A stretch of DNA of 15,179 nucleotides, from contig CAZPZD010000052.1 of assembly GCA_964590515.1 (NCBI GenBank), positions 1 to 15,179 on the forward strand, written 5' to 3'. This DNA is from JADFRG01 sp964590515 (lineage in GTDB: Bacteria > Chloroflexota > Anaerolineae > Anaerolineales > E44-bin32). Below the pieces are notes generated by a model. That model ran no database searches. It saw only the letters and a program-made list of their open reading frames with translations, and was not told the origin of the DNA. The translations under genes were made by a program, and so were the position numbers. Shown here piece by piece: positions 6,293 to 14,855 of this stretch. Numbering within the stretch: the stretch's first letter is position 1; each line of letters starts with the position of its first letter.

Positions 6293-6541
6293 TTAGAACA
6301 CGAACAGGATAAGCAGGGCGACGACCAGGGCGTAGATCGAGGTCGCCTCGGCAAAGGCGAAGCCCAGGATCATGTTGGTCTGAATCGTCCCGGTCACGTC
6401 AGGGTTCCTACCCATCGCCTGGACCGCTCCAAGCGCCGAGAGCCCGACCCCGATCCCACCGCCGAGCACCCCAATGGCGGCCATGCCGGCCCCCAACAGC
6501 TTGCCTAGTATCGTCGCGGCCTCAACAATGTCACCTTCCAT
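6293..6541 (-). CDS. atpE: ATP synthase F0 subunit c
   Basis: An 82-residue proteolipid that forms the rotating c-ring. There are two membrane helices (about 11-40 and 55-81) joined by the polar RNPD loop (45-48). The glycine-rich stretch GGGIGVG is in helix 1 and the ion-binding Glu65 in helix 2 (FAEATSIYALV). Known Na+-binding rings have Gln near position 32 and Ser/Thr directly after the Glu; here these are Val32 and Ala66, so protons are the likely coupling ion. A good Shine-Dalgarno (AGAGGA) precedes the ATG at 6541. It follows atpB by 23 bases. Confidence 0.96.
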   Translation of the reverse strand: MEGDIVEAATILGKLLGAGMAAIGVLGGGIGVGLSALGAVQAMGRNPDVTGTIQTNMILGFAFAEATSIYALVVALLILFVF

Positions 6542-6564
6542 TGCTTCCTCTGCCTCCTTGGCGA

Positions 6565-7554
6565 TTAATGGGCTTCCGCCTCACCGTGGCCGACCGTGGC
6601 CAGCGACATGAAGATCAGCGTGAGCATCCCAAAGACGATGGCCTGGATCATGCCAACAAAGAATTCGAACAAGAGCACCGCGGATTGGGCGAAGATCGGG
6701 ACCAGACTGCCGACCACGAACAGCAGGATCGATCCGGCGAAGATGTTACCGAAGAGCCGGAAGGAGAAAGACAGCACCTTGACCGACTCCAAGATGGCCT
6801 CGAGCAACCCGACCACGAAATTGATCGCTCCGAACATCGGCGTTTTGAAGAGGGTTTGGGTGTTGAAGAACTTGCTCAGATAGGCGCGGCCTTGGGCCCG
6901 CAGGCCGATGAATTGAGTGACCACGACCGAGATGATGGCCAGCCCGATCGTGAAGTTGAGATCGGTGGAAGCGACCCGAACGAATGGCACCACTCCGGCG
7001 GCACACTCGCTCTCACCCCCCACCGCAACCACTTCGGTGGAACCCAGGCGGAAGAGTGTGTCGAAAGTACAGGCCTCTGGATTCTCGATGTGATGCTGGT
7101 CGAGCAATCCGATGCTGTCGACCCCCGGGATCAACTCGGTCCAATTGACGATCAGCACCAGCAGCACAATAGTGGCCATCCAGGGGAAGATGGTTTTGGC
7201 CCACTTGCCTGCCGTCGACTCGGTCAGGGTATAGAGACCTTCGACCAGGCCTTCGACCGCGGCGGCCAATCCACCGAGGGTTAGTTCCCCTCGGCGCACC
7301 GCCCGGGAAACTAACAGCGCCATCCCGATCAAGACGACGTCGGCCAGCAGCAGGGCGACCAGGGTGTTCGAAAGTTGGAAATCCCCGATGAGCGGGAGAG
7401 TGAACAGCGGATCGGTGAGGAGCTCGGCGGGAAGCTGAACGTGAGGCCGCAGCGGCGGGAAAATCCCGGCGAACACCGCGCTCAGGATGACAAGAAACAG
7501 CACCATCCAACGATTGGTGCCCCAGCGCCAGCTACGGGTTATCGTCTCGCTCAC
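6565..7554 (-). CDS. atpB: ATP synthase F0 subunit a
   Basis: Membrane stator subunit providing the two proton half-channels beside the c-ring. It has 329 residues. The essential arginine is R266 in SFRLFGN (264-270), followed by the conserved final helices (about 271-322). A segment at about 143-193, between the NWTELIPG region (137-144) and VRVASTDLN (192-200), is longer than in E. coli and holds two cysteines (C162, C184); it should lie on the outside. The GTG at 7554 is within the end of atpZ, giving a 23-base overlap; its Shine-Dalgarno is weak, so a slightly later start is possible. Confidence 0.94.
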   Translation of the reverse strand: MSETITRSWRWGTNRWMVLFLVILSAVFAGIFPPLRPHVQLPAELLTDPLFTLPLIGDFQLSNTLVALLLADVVLIGMALLVSRAVRRGELTLGGLAAAVEGLVEGLYTLTESTAGKWAKTIFPWMATIVLLVLIVNWTELIPGVDSIGLLDQHHIENPEACTFDTLFRLGSTEVVAVGGESECAAGVVPFVRVASTDLNFTIGLAIISVVVTQFIGLRAQGRAYLSKFFNTQTLFKTPMFGAINFVVGLLEAILESVKVLSFSFRLFGNIFAGSILLFVVGSLVPIFAQSAVLLFEFFVGMIQAIVFGMLTLIFMSLATVGHGEAEAH

Positions 7555-7834
7555 TGGATGGCTCTACCCCACTCCGAATGTCCGCCCGCCCTTGGATCCT
7601 CGCCATCCCAGTCAGCACTATCCGGACCATCAGGTAAATGGTGACCGGTACGCTGCCAAGGACGAAGATCAGGATGAAGATCGGACGGGAGTCGAACTGC
7701 GAATCGAGCCACAGGCCGATGCCGAGCGCTGCGAAGATGACGATGAGCGTTACGCATCCAACCTGGCCGAGCAGCCCGGCCAGCGCGAGGGGCAGGTCGG
7801 GCGATCGGGGCTCCTGGCTCGGGTATTTGCGCAT
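7532..7834 (-). CDS. atpZ: AtpZ/AtpI-like ATP synthase assembly protein
   Basis: A 100-residue membrane protein with two hydrophobic helices (about 19-42 and 51-72). Between them is the family-like motif GLWLDSQFDSRPIF (40-53), comparable to the G-WLD---gt-P pattern of AtpZ. Such proteins are encoded just before atpB and are linked to c-ring assembly or ion supply. Its place, overlapping atpB by 23 bases, supports the call more than the sequence alone. The ATG at 7834 has no clear Shine-Dalgarno and lies 66 bases after nuoN. Choosing between AtpZ and AtpI is a judgement based on size and motif. Confidence 0.75.
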   Translation of the reverse strand: MRKYPSQEPRSPDLPLALAGLLGQVGCVTLIVIFAALGIGLWLDSQFDSRPIFILIFVLGSVPVTIYLMVRIVLTGMARIQGRADIRSGVEPSSERDDNP

Positions 7835-7900
7835 TGTATCACAATGTCAGACAACGTCGGCTGGCGGGGACAGTTGTGCGATTTGGAGAGCCCGGTGAGG

Positions 7901-9355
7901 CTAGTACAGGCTGGCGGCAGCCGCCATCGTCCACTCAAGCCAGGGCGCGCTCGCGATCCCCACGATCAGGATCGCGGCGATGCAGGCCACCAACGCGATC
8001 GCATAGGAGCGAGGAACGCTGATTGGTTTGTCTTCGTCGTCCGACCGGTAGAGGTAGACCACTTTGAGTACAGTCAGGTAGTAGTACAGGCCGACGATCG
8101 CGTTCAATACCCCGGCGAAGGCCAGCCAGATCAGCCCACTCTGGACCGCGGCCGCGAACACGAAGACCTTAGCCACGAACCCGGCCATGGGAGGCATCCC
8201 TGCCAGCGAAAGCAGGGCCACCAGCAGCGCCAGGGCCAGCCAGGGCGATCGGCGGCTCAGCCCGGCGTAGTCGGCAATCTCCTCCGATCCAGCGGATCGG
8301 GCAAACAGGATGACGACCGTAAACGCCGCCAGGTTGGTCACTACATAAGCCAACAGATAGAACATCAAGCTGGCCGCCCCGAAACTGGAGAGCGCCACCA
8401 GGCCGATGAGCGCGTAACCGGCATGGGCGATCGACGAATAGGCCAACAGCCGCTTGATGTTGCGTTGAGTGAGGGCGACGATGTTGCCCAGGGTCATCGT
8501 GGTGGCCGCAATCGCAGCCAGGACCGCCGCCCAAAATCCTTCGATTCCGGGAAAGCCGAGCACCATCACCCGCACCAGCACGGCGAACCCGGCGGCCTTG
8601 GAGGCCGTCGAGATGAAGGCAGTGATCGGAGTGGGCGCGCCCTCATAGACGTCGGGAGTCCAAAAGTGGAACGGAACGATTGCGACCTTGAAGCCGAACC
8701 CCACCAACACCAGAATGGCGCCGGCCCCGAGCACCACCGGCGACACCTGAGCCGCGTGCACTTTCTCGGCCAAGAAATACAGATTGGTCTCGCCGCTGAG
8801 TCCATATAGCAGACTGAAGCCGTACAGCATCACGGTGGAGGTCAGCGCGCCAAACAGGAAGTACTTCAGGCCGGACTCCGTCGACTTGTCGTCCGACTTC
8901 AGGAACCCGGCCAGGATGTAGAGCGGGATCGAAGTGGTTTCGATCGAGAGATAGAGCAGGATGAGATCGGCCGCCGAGACCATCAAGGTCATGCCCATGG
9001 TGGTGATGAGCAGCAGGGCATAGTACTCGCCGCGGTCCCCCACCCCGTTCACCTGGGTGGAAATCAGGCTGCTCACCATCGCGGCAAACAGGATGAGCAT
9101 CGTGAAGGTGAACCCCAGCCAATCGTGGCGCACCATGCCCCCGAGCAGCAGGGGCTCGTCGGGGTCTGGCCGGCTGAAGATCGCCGTCGCTACGATGATC
9201 GCCAGGACCCCGCCGGCCGCGATCCAACCCAAGGCGGCCCGGCGGCTCGGCCGCCAGAGCAGGTCCAGGCCCAACAACACCCCGGCCAGCACGACCAACA
9301 GGATCTCCGGGAGAATGGCCAGGATGTCCCGGGGGGTGAATTCGGCGATGGTCAC
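7901..9355 (-). CDS. nuoN: NADH-quinone oxidoreductase subunit N
   Basis: Antiporter-like proton-pumping subunit of complex I nearest the quinone module. It has 484 residues and about 14 membrane helices. The expected channel residues are present: Glu139 (LSIETTSIP), Lys223 (FGFKVAIVPFHFWTPD), Lys253 (STASKAAGF) and Lys396 (GFVAKVFVF). The GTG start at 9355 overlaps the stop of the preceding nuoM as GTGA, so translation is coupled. Confidence 0.96.
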   Translation of the reverse strand: MTIAEFTPRDILAILPEILLVVLAGVLLGLDLLWRPSRRAALGWIAAGGVLAIIVATAIFSRPDPDEPLLLGGMVRHDWLGFTFTMLILFAAMVSSLISTQVNGVGDRGEYYALLLITTMGMTLMVSAADLILLYLSIETTSIPLYILAGFLKSDDKSTESGLKYFLFGALTSTVMLYGFSLLYGLSGETNLYFLAEKVHAAQVSPVVLGAGAILVLVGFGFKVAIVPFHFWTPDVYEGAPTPITAFISTASKAAGFAVLVRVMVLGFPGIEGFWAAVLAAIAATTMTLGNIVALTQRNIKRLLAYSSIAHAGYALIGLVALSSFGAASLMFYLLAYVVTNLAAFTVVILFARSAGSEEIADYAGLSRRSPWLALALLVALLSLAGMPPMAGFVAKVFVFAAAVQSGLIWLAFAGVLNAIVGLYYYLTVLKVVYLYRSDDEDKPISVPRSYAIALVACIAAILIVGIASAPWLEWTMAAAASLY

Positions 9356-10827
9356 GATCCGGCTCCGATCAGCCTCAGGATCGCATCGGCCCCAGTCTGC
9401 ACCATCGGGGCCATGACCGCCGGGTAGATGCCCACCACGATCAGGATGGCCGACAGCAGGACGAGGGCGACCTTGTCCTGCAGGATCACGTCCCCAATGT
9501 GGCCGTCAAACTCCGCCGGCATTGCGCCAAAGAAGACCCGCCCGATAATTCGCAGGACGTAGGCCGCGGTCACAACGATCGAGATGACAACCACCAGGGC
9601 CACGATCGGCTGGGTCTGCCACAATCCCATGAAGATCGGGAACTCGGCAATGAAGCCGGAGAAGCCCGGCATGCCCATCGAGACCAGGCCCCCCACGATG
9701 AATGCCACGGCCACTAACGGCATGGCCTTGGCGAAGCCGCCCAGCTTCGGGATGTCCCGGGTGTGGGCTTGATCGTAGACCATCCCGACCACCGCAAAGA
9801 AGAGGGCCGTCATCACTCCGTGGGAGAACATTTGCAGGCCCGCCCCGGTCAGACCGTTGCGATTGAGGGTAGCGAACCCGAGCATCACCAGGCCCATGTG
9901 GGAGACCGAGGAGAATCCGATCACATACTTGAAGTCGGTCTGGACCATGGCGATGAAGGCCCCGTAGACCACATTGACGCTCGCCAGCACCAGGATCAGC
10001 GGCGCCCAGAAGCGGGCGCCCTCCGGCAGCAGCATGATCCCGACCCGCAATGCGGCGAAGGCTCCCAACTTCATCAAGACTCCGGCGTGGAACATCGAGA
10101 CCGCGGTCGGAGCCGCTACGTGGCCGTCGGGCGACCAATTGTGGAAGGGGAAGATCCCTCCCAGGATCGCAAAACCAAAAAAGACAAATGGGAACCAGAG
10201 CTGCTGGAAGGCGGTCGAGAACCCGGCGCCCTCCAAGAGCAGCATGTCAAACGTATTCAGGCCGGAAGTGAAATACATCACCAGCGCACCGACCAACGAG
10301 ACCACCGATCCGATGAAGAGGTAGAGAGTAAGCTTCATGGCCGCGTATTCGCGGGTCACTTTCCAGCCCCAGATCGAAATCAGCAGGAACATCGGAAACA
10401 CGGCGATCTCATAGAAGAAGAACAGCAGGAACAGGTCGAGGGAGGCAAAGACCCCGAATACGCCGGTGGCCAGAATGAACAGGAATGTGAAGAATTCTCG
10501 CGGCCGGTCGTCGAGCTTCCACGAAATCAACACGCCGGTAAAGATCACCACGCCGGTGAGCAGCACCAGCGGCGCGCTCATCCCGTCAACGCCGACGTAA
10601 TAGGAAATCCCCAGGCGCGGAATCCAGCTGGCCTTCTCGATGAACTGATAACCCGCCAGGCCCTGGTCGTAGGTCAGGAAGACATATAGGGAGAGCAGCA
10701 GATCGAGGCTGGCAGCCGCCAGGGCGAACCGCCGAATCCGGTCGTGCCGCTCGGCCGGGAAGAACAGCAGGATCACCCCGGCGACGATTGGAGTGAAGAT
10801 GATGACGGAAAGGAAGGGGAAGGTCAT
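9352..10827 (-). CDS. nuoM: NADH-quinone oxidoreductase subunit M, second copy
   Basis: Antiporter-like subunit of complex I, 491 residues. Signature blocks are SPDGHVAAPTAVSMFHAGVL (232-251), GFSSVSHMG (304-312) and GMPGFSGFIAEF (385-396). It keeps the TM5 glutamate (E140), the TM8 lysine (K253) and the TM12 glutamate (E395). It lacks the TM7 lysine that lies in FAIKVPVWPFH of the first copy: here the text is FAILGGIFPFH, with Leu222 in that place. The two copies are clearly diverged, so this is not a recent duplication. The start overlaps the end of the first nuoM as ATGA. Tandem NuoM pairs are known from so-called 2M complex I variants. Confidence 0.93.
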   Translation of the reverse strand: MTFPFLSVIIFTPIVAGVILLFFPAERHDRIRRFALAAASLDLLLSLYVFLTYDQGLAGYQFIEKASWIPRLGISYYVGVDGMSAPLVLLTGVVIFTGVLISWKLDDRPREFFTFLFILATGVFGVFASLDLFLLFFFYEIAVFPMFLLISIWGWKVTREYAAMKLTLYLFIGSVVSLVGALVMYFTSGLNTFDMLLLEGAGFSTAFQQLWFPFVFFGFAILGGIFPFHNWSPDGHVAAPTAVSMFHAGVLMKLGAFAALRVGIMLLPEGARFWAPLILVLASVNVVYGAFIAMVQTDFKYVIGFSSVSHMGLVMLGFATLNRNGLTGAGLQMFSHGVMTALFFAVVGMVYDQAHTRDIPKLGGFAKAMPLVAVAFIVGGLVSMGMPGFSGFIAEFPIFMGLWQTQPIVALVVVISIVVTAAYVLRIIGRVFFGAMPAEFDGHIGDVILQDKVALVLLSAILIVVGIYPAVMAPMVQTGADAILRLIGAGS

Positions 10828-12395
10828 GAGCCGAGCAACCTCAACACAGTCTGGTTAATCACCGACACGATCCAGCTCGGCCAGATCCCAATGACCAGCA
10901 TCAGCGCCATCAGCGGGGCGATCGCCAGGATTTCCCGCCGATTGATCTCAATCGGGTGATCGGCCCATTTCTCATTGAGCGGGCCATGCAGCGCAGCCCG
11001 AACGCCTTTGAGCACGTAGGCGCCAGTGATCAAGAGCCCCAACATCGAAATGGCCGTGAAGGCGGTGAAGATCGGCCAGGCACCCCGGACCACCATGAAC
11101 TCTGAAACGAATCCGTTCAGGCCCGGCAGGCCGAGGGATGCCATGGACGTGAAGATCAGGATCCCGCCATAAACCGGGGCCCGCGCGAATAATCCCCCGT
11201 AGGCCGCCAGATCGCGGGTGTGGGTTCGCTCGTAGATCACTCCGACCAGCAGAAACATCCCGGCCGCTGAGAGGCCGTGGTTGAACATCTGCAGCACGGC
11301 CCCGTTCACCGCGATGACCGCGTCGTCGGCGGCCAGGGTGCCGCGGGCGAAGGCCGCGGCTGCAATTCCCAAGACTACGAAGCCCATGTGGTTGACCGAG
11401 GAATAGGCCACCAGACGCTTGAAGTCGCGTTGGCCCCAGGAGACGAACGCTCCCAACACGATCGCCAGGGTCGCCAGCAGCGCCAGCACCCCGGCGTACT
11501 GCTTGGCCTGGTCCGGATAAAGCGGCAGCACCAAGCGCAGGAAGCCATATGCGCCGAGCTTGAGCAGCACTCCGGCCAGGATCATCGAACCGGCGGTGGG
11601 CGCTTCAGTGTGCGCATCCGGCAGCCAGGTGTGAAACGGCCACACCGGAACTTTGATGGCGAAGGCGATCACGAAGGCCCAGAAGGCGATCGCCTTAACC
11701 GTTTGGATCGAGATGCTGATCGGCAGGCCAAGCAGGGTGAGCGGTTGATCGAGAGTCGGCCAGGAACGGCTGAGTTCGACCATGTCGAAGGTCCCGGAGG
11801 CGACCCCGATCAACTGGATAGCAAGCAGCAAGCCGAGCGAGCCGGCCATGGTGTAAATCAGGAACTTGAAGGAGGCGTAATTGCGGGCCGGGATTTGCCG
11901 GCCGGCGACCTCCCGGGTCCCTGCCTCACTCCCCCACTGGTTGATCAGGAAGTACATCGGAACCAGGCCGATTTCCCAGAACACGAAGAACAAGAAGAGG
12001 TCCAGCGCCAGAAAAACCCCCAGCATGCCGGTCTCGAGCAGCAAGAACAGCGCCATGTAGGTACGGACCCGATCACCGATGCTCCACGAGATCAGCAGGG
12101 CGAGCGGGGTCAGCAAGGTTGTGAGCAGCACCATTGGAACCGAGATGCCATCCACCCCCAGGTGATAGTTGGCGTTGATCGCCGCGTACCAAGTCACTTG
12201 CTCTTCAAATTGGAAGCCGGGCTCGCCGGGGCGGTAGGCGATCCACAGCCAGACCGAAAGCGCGAGCGGGATGAGGCTGACCAGGAAAGCGGTCCAGCGG
12301 ATGGCTTGAACCCGTTCGCGCGGAATCAGCATTACGACCGCGGCACCCAGGGTCGGGGTAAACAGGATCAGGCTCAAGAGGTAGCGCTCAATCAT
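10824..12395 (-). CDS. nuoM: NADH-quinone oxidoreductase subunit M, first copy
   Basis: Proton-pumping antiporter-like subunit of complex I, 523 residues. All key channel residues of E. coli NuoM have equivalents: Glu141 (VFWEIGLVPM), Lys248 (FAIKVPVWPFHTWLPDAH), Lys279 (LLKLGAYG) and Glu432 (GFVSEFMVV). A loop at about 156-170 (SEAGTREVAGRQIPA) is longer than in the second copy. Its ATG lies 3 bases after the nuoL stop. Confidence 0.96.
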   Translation of the reverse strand: MIERYLLSLILFTPTLGAAVVMLIPRERVQAIRWTAFLVSLIPLALSVWLWIAYRPGEPGFQFEEQVTWYAAINANYHLGVDGISVPMVLLTTLLTPLALLISWSIGDRVRTYMALFLLLETGMLGVFLALDLFLFFVFWEIGLVPMYFLINQWGSEAGTREVAGRQIPARNYASFKFLIYTMAGSLGLLLAIQLIGVASGTFDMVELSRSWPTLDQPLTLLGLPISISIQTVKAIAFWAFVIAFAIKVPVWPFHTWLPDAHTEAPTAGSMILAGVLLKLGAYGFLRLVLPLYPDQAKQYAGVLALLATLAIVLGAFVSWGQRDFKRLVAYSSVNHMGFVVLGIAAAAFARGTLAADDAVIAVNGAVLQMFNHGLSAAGMFLLVGVIYERTHTRDLAAYGGLFARAPVYGGILIFTSMASLGLPGLNGFVSEFMVVRGAWPIFTAFTAISMLGLLITGAYVLKGVRAALHGPLNEKWADHPIEINRREILAIAPLMALMLVIGIWPSWIVSVINQTVLRLLGS

Positions 12396-12398
12396 GAG

Positions 12399-14540
12399 TT
12401 AGGTCAAGAAGAGGATATAGGACAAGAGCAGCCCGGTGAAAAACACTCCCACGATCAGGTACAGCTGCACCCGCCCGGTCTGCACGACTCGAATCTCTTG
12501 CCCGGCCGACTTGATCCCCTCGCCAACGAAATCTGCTGAGCCGTTCACCACCGGCAAGTCAATCTTGTTACGCAGGAACGATCCGACTCTCGAGCCAAGG
12601 CCGGCGATCGCATGCAGCGCTCCGTCGATCACTCCACGATCGATCCGTTCGTAGACGAAGGTTTCGGCAAACCAGTAGGCCGGCCGCACGAGCAGGAAGT
12701 CATACAGCTCATCGAAGTAATACTTGCGCCGGAGCAGCGTGTAGATCGGACCCAGCGCTCGTTCCAGCGGATCCGGTGCCCCGGCTCGGGCGTTGCGGTA
12801 GACCAGCCAACCCAGCAGCAGTCCTCCCAGCGCGACGCCAACCGACACGAGCAGCGGCACCGGGTTGAAGACGACTTCTTCGGCCGGCTCGAGCAGCGTC
12901 TCGCCTAAGAATCCGTGCAGCCAATTTGGAACCAGTCCACCCAACCCCGGAAAATCCTCGGGGATGCCGATCCATCCGGCTCCAACCGCGAAGACCGCCA
13001 GCACGACCAGCGGCAGCGTCATGGTCCAGGTCGACTCGTGAGCATGGCCGGCGGCGGTGGTCCGCGGCCCACCGAGGAAGGTCAGCGAGATTTGGCGCAT
13101 GGTATAGAAGGCGGTCAGCAGGGCGGCCAGCGCCAGCATGCCAAAGACCACCAGGTGGCCGGTGGAGTAGGCCTCCGCCAGGATTTCGTCCTTCGACCAG
13201 AAACCGGCGGTCAGAATCGGAAAGCCCGAGAGGGCCAAACCGCCGAGGAGGAAAGTCCAGAAGGTGACCGGCATCTTCGCTCGCAGGCCACCCATGTTGG
13301 TCATGTCGTTGGCGTCCAGATGCTCATGGGTGGCGTGAACGCCATGCTCGACTCCATGGATCACCGAGCCCGCCCCGAGAAAGAGCAGGGCCTTGAAGAA
13401 GGCATGGGTGAAGAGGTGGAAAGCGGCCGCGACGAAGGCCCCCAGCCCGACCGCCGCCACCATGTAGCCCAGCTGCGAGATCGTCGAATAGGCCAGCACC
13501 CGTTTGATGTCGTTCTGAGTCACGGCGATCGTGGCCGCGAACAAGGCGGTGAAGGCACCAATCCCGGCGACGACCGTCATCGTGGTCGTGAGCGGCTCTC
13601 CGTGCTCCCAGCCGGCGGTAATCAACGGGAAGAAACGCACGATCAGGTAGACGCCCGCCGACACCATGGTGGCGGCATGGATCAGGGCGGAGACCGGGGT
13701 GGGGCCTTCCATCGCATCCGGCAGCCACACATGCAGCGGCCACTGAGCCGACTTGCCGACGGTCCCTATGAACAGCAGCAATCCGATCAGGCCGGCAGCC
13801 GAGATTCCGCCGCCAAGCACCGACGGCAGCTCGGCCAGATGCTGCAGGGTCTGCTCGGAGAAGAGAATCTCGCGGTAGCTCAAGGTGCCGGTGACTGAAT
13901 ACAAATAAGCCAGGCCGAGCAGCATGAAGACATCGCCCACCCGGGTGGTGATGAACGCCTTCACCATGGCTGCCTTCGCGCTCTCTTTGCCGTACCAGAA
14001 TCCGATCAACAGGTACGAGCACAAGCCCATGATCTCCCAGCCCACGAATAGCAGCAGCAGATTATCGGACAGCACCAGGGTCAGCATCCCGAAGGCAAAG
14101 AGCGAGATGAAGGCAAAGAAGCGGGCGTACATTGGCTCGATCCCGCCGGCCTCGGGCGGGAAGCCGGGCCGGTCCTTGCTGTCCCGCGGTCGCCCAAAGT
14201 TGTGATAACCGACGCTGTATACGAAGATGGCCAGGCAGGTCCAGGCGACGAAGAAGAGCGCTACGGCGGTGAGCGGATCGACCCAGACCCCGATCCGCAA
14301 CGCGGTGTCGCCGGTCGGCAGCCAGTCGATAGATGAGCTGATCGGATGCTGAGCGAGCTCGGGCTCACTCACCGCCCGCCAGATGACCGCCATCGCCAGC
14401 CCCCAGGAAATCAGCATGGCGCCGATCGCCAGGGTGTGACTCAGCCGGTTGCTGCGGTGAGTGAAGAGCACGATCAGCCCAAAGGCCAGGATCGGAGGCA
14501 GCGGGATGAGCCAGGTGAGAGTTTCGGTCACGGCTACCAC
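12399..14540 (-). CDS. nuoL: NADH-quinone oxidoreductase subunit L
   Basis: Distal proton-pumping subunit of complex I, carrying the long lateral helix that runs along the membrane arm. It has 713 residues, about 100 more than E. coli NuoL. Conserved parts are Glu169 (GWEIMGLCSYLLIGFWY), Lys263 (GKSAQWPLHVWLPDAMEGP), ALIHAATMVSAGVYL (285-299), AFFKALLFLGAGSVIHG (380-396) and Lys450 (GFWSKDEIL). Odd points: a polar insertion at about 115-138 before MYARFFAF, a His-rich loop at 395-408, and an extended C-terminal part (about 540-713) ending in one more membrane helix. The GTG at 14540 overlaps the end of nuoK; another GTG at 14531 is equally possible, as neither has a clear Shine-Dalgarno. Confidence 0.96.
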   Translation of the reverse strand: MVAVTETLTWLIPLPPILAFGLIVLFTHRSNRLSHTLAIGAMLISWGLAMAVIWRAVSEPELAQHPISSSIDWLPTGDTALRIGVWVDPLTAVALFFVAWTCLAIFVYSVGYHNFGRPRDSKDRPGFPPEAGGIEPMYARFFAFISLFAFGMLTLVLSDNLLLLFVGWEIMGLCSYLLIGFWYGKESAKAAMVKAFITTRVGDVFMLLGLAYLYSVTGTLSYREILFSEQTLQHLAELPSVLGGGISAAGLIGLLLFIGTVGKSAQWPLHVWLPDAMEGPTPVSALIHAATMVSAGVYLIVRFFPLITAGWEHGEPLTTTMTVVAGIGAFTALFAATIAVTQNDIKRVLAYSTISQLGYMVAAVGLGAFVAAAFHLFTHAFFKALLFLGAGSVIHGVEHGVHATHEHLDANDMTNMGGLRAKMPVTFWTFLLGGLALSGFPILTAGFWSKDEILAEAYSTGHLVVFGMLALAALLTAFYTMRQISLTFLGGPRTTAAGHAHESTWTMTLPLVVLAVFAVGAGWIGIPEDFPGLGGLVPNWLHGFLGETLLEPAEEVVFNPVPLLVSVGVALGGLLLGWLVYRNARAGAPDPLERALGPIYTLLRRKYYFDELYDFLLVRPAYWFAETFVYERIDRGVIDGALHAIAGLGSRVGSFLRNKIDLPVVNGSADFVGEGIKSAGQEIRVVQTGRVQLYLIVGVFFTGLLLSYILFLT

Positions 14541-14842
14541 TTGAGCAGGTCGATGTCTTCGGGAGAAACGGTGGTCCGCCGGCGGTAGATCGAGATGATC
14601 AGTGCCAGCCCCACTGCGGCCTCGGCGGCCGCCACTGCAAAGACGATGATGACAAATACCTGGCCGGCGACGTCGGCCGGACTCTGGTAGCGCCAGAAGG
14701 CCAGCAGGTTAAGGTTGACCGCGTTGAGCATCAGCTCGATCCCCATGATGATGGCGACCGCATTGCGCCGCGCCAGCACCCCGAAGAGTCCGACGCAGAA
14801 GATGGCCGCGGCCAGGATCAGATACCAAGAGAGCGGAACCAT
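14534..14842 (-). CDS. nuoK: NADH-quinone oxidoreductase subunit K
   Basis: Small membrane subunit of complex I, 102 residues, three helices. The two buried glutamates of the central proton path are present: Glu36 (GIELMLNAVNL) and Glu74 (AAAEAAVGLAL). The ATG at 14842 gives the usual family start (MVPLSWYLIL) and follows the nuoJ stop by 13 bases; an upstream in-frame codon at 14890 would add a polar stretch overlapping nuoJ and is unlikely. Confidence 0.96.
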   Translation of the reverse strand: MVPLSWYLILAAAIFCVGLFGVLARRNAVAIIMGIELMLNAVNLNLLAFWRYQSPADVAGQVFVIIVFAVAAAEAAVGLALIISIYRRRTTVSPEDIDLLKW

Positions 14843-14855
14843 CAGCGGGGTCGCC

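Noticed and set aside
6293..6541. Na+-type c subunit, suggested by the long b subunit resembling alternate ATPases
   Set aside because: Val32 and Ala66 replace the Gln and Ser/Thr of known sodium rings, and the gene order is not that of the N-type operon.
7833..7841. Extended -10-like TGATACAAT at the start of atpZ
   Set aside because: It overlaps the ATG, has no -35 at the right distance, and would place transcription start inside the gene with no usable later start codon.
7487..8809. Plus-strand open frame of 440 codons across nuoN, atpZ and atpB
   Set aside because: It is antisense to three securely identified genes and is rich in Gln, His, Arg and Asp, as expected from the reverse of hydrophobic membrane-protein codons in GC-rich DNA.
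11277..12539. Plus-strand open frame of 420 codons opposite nuoM and nuoL
   Set aside because: Shadow of the minus-strand genes, with the same polar low-complexity composition and no recognisable domain.
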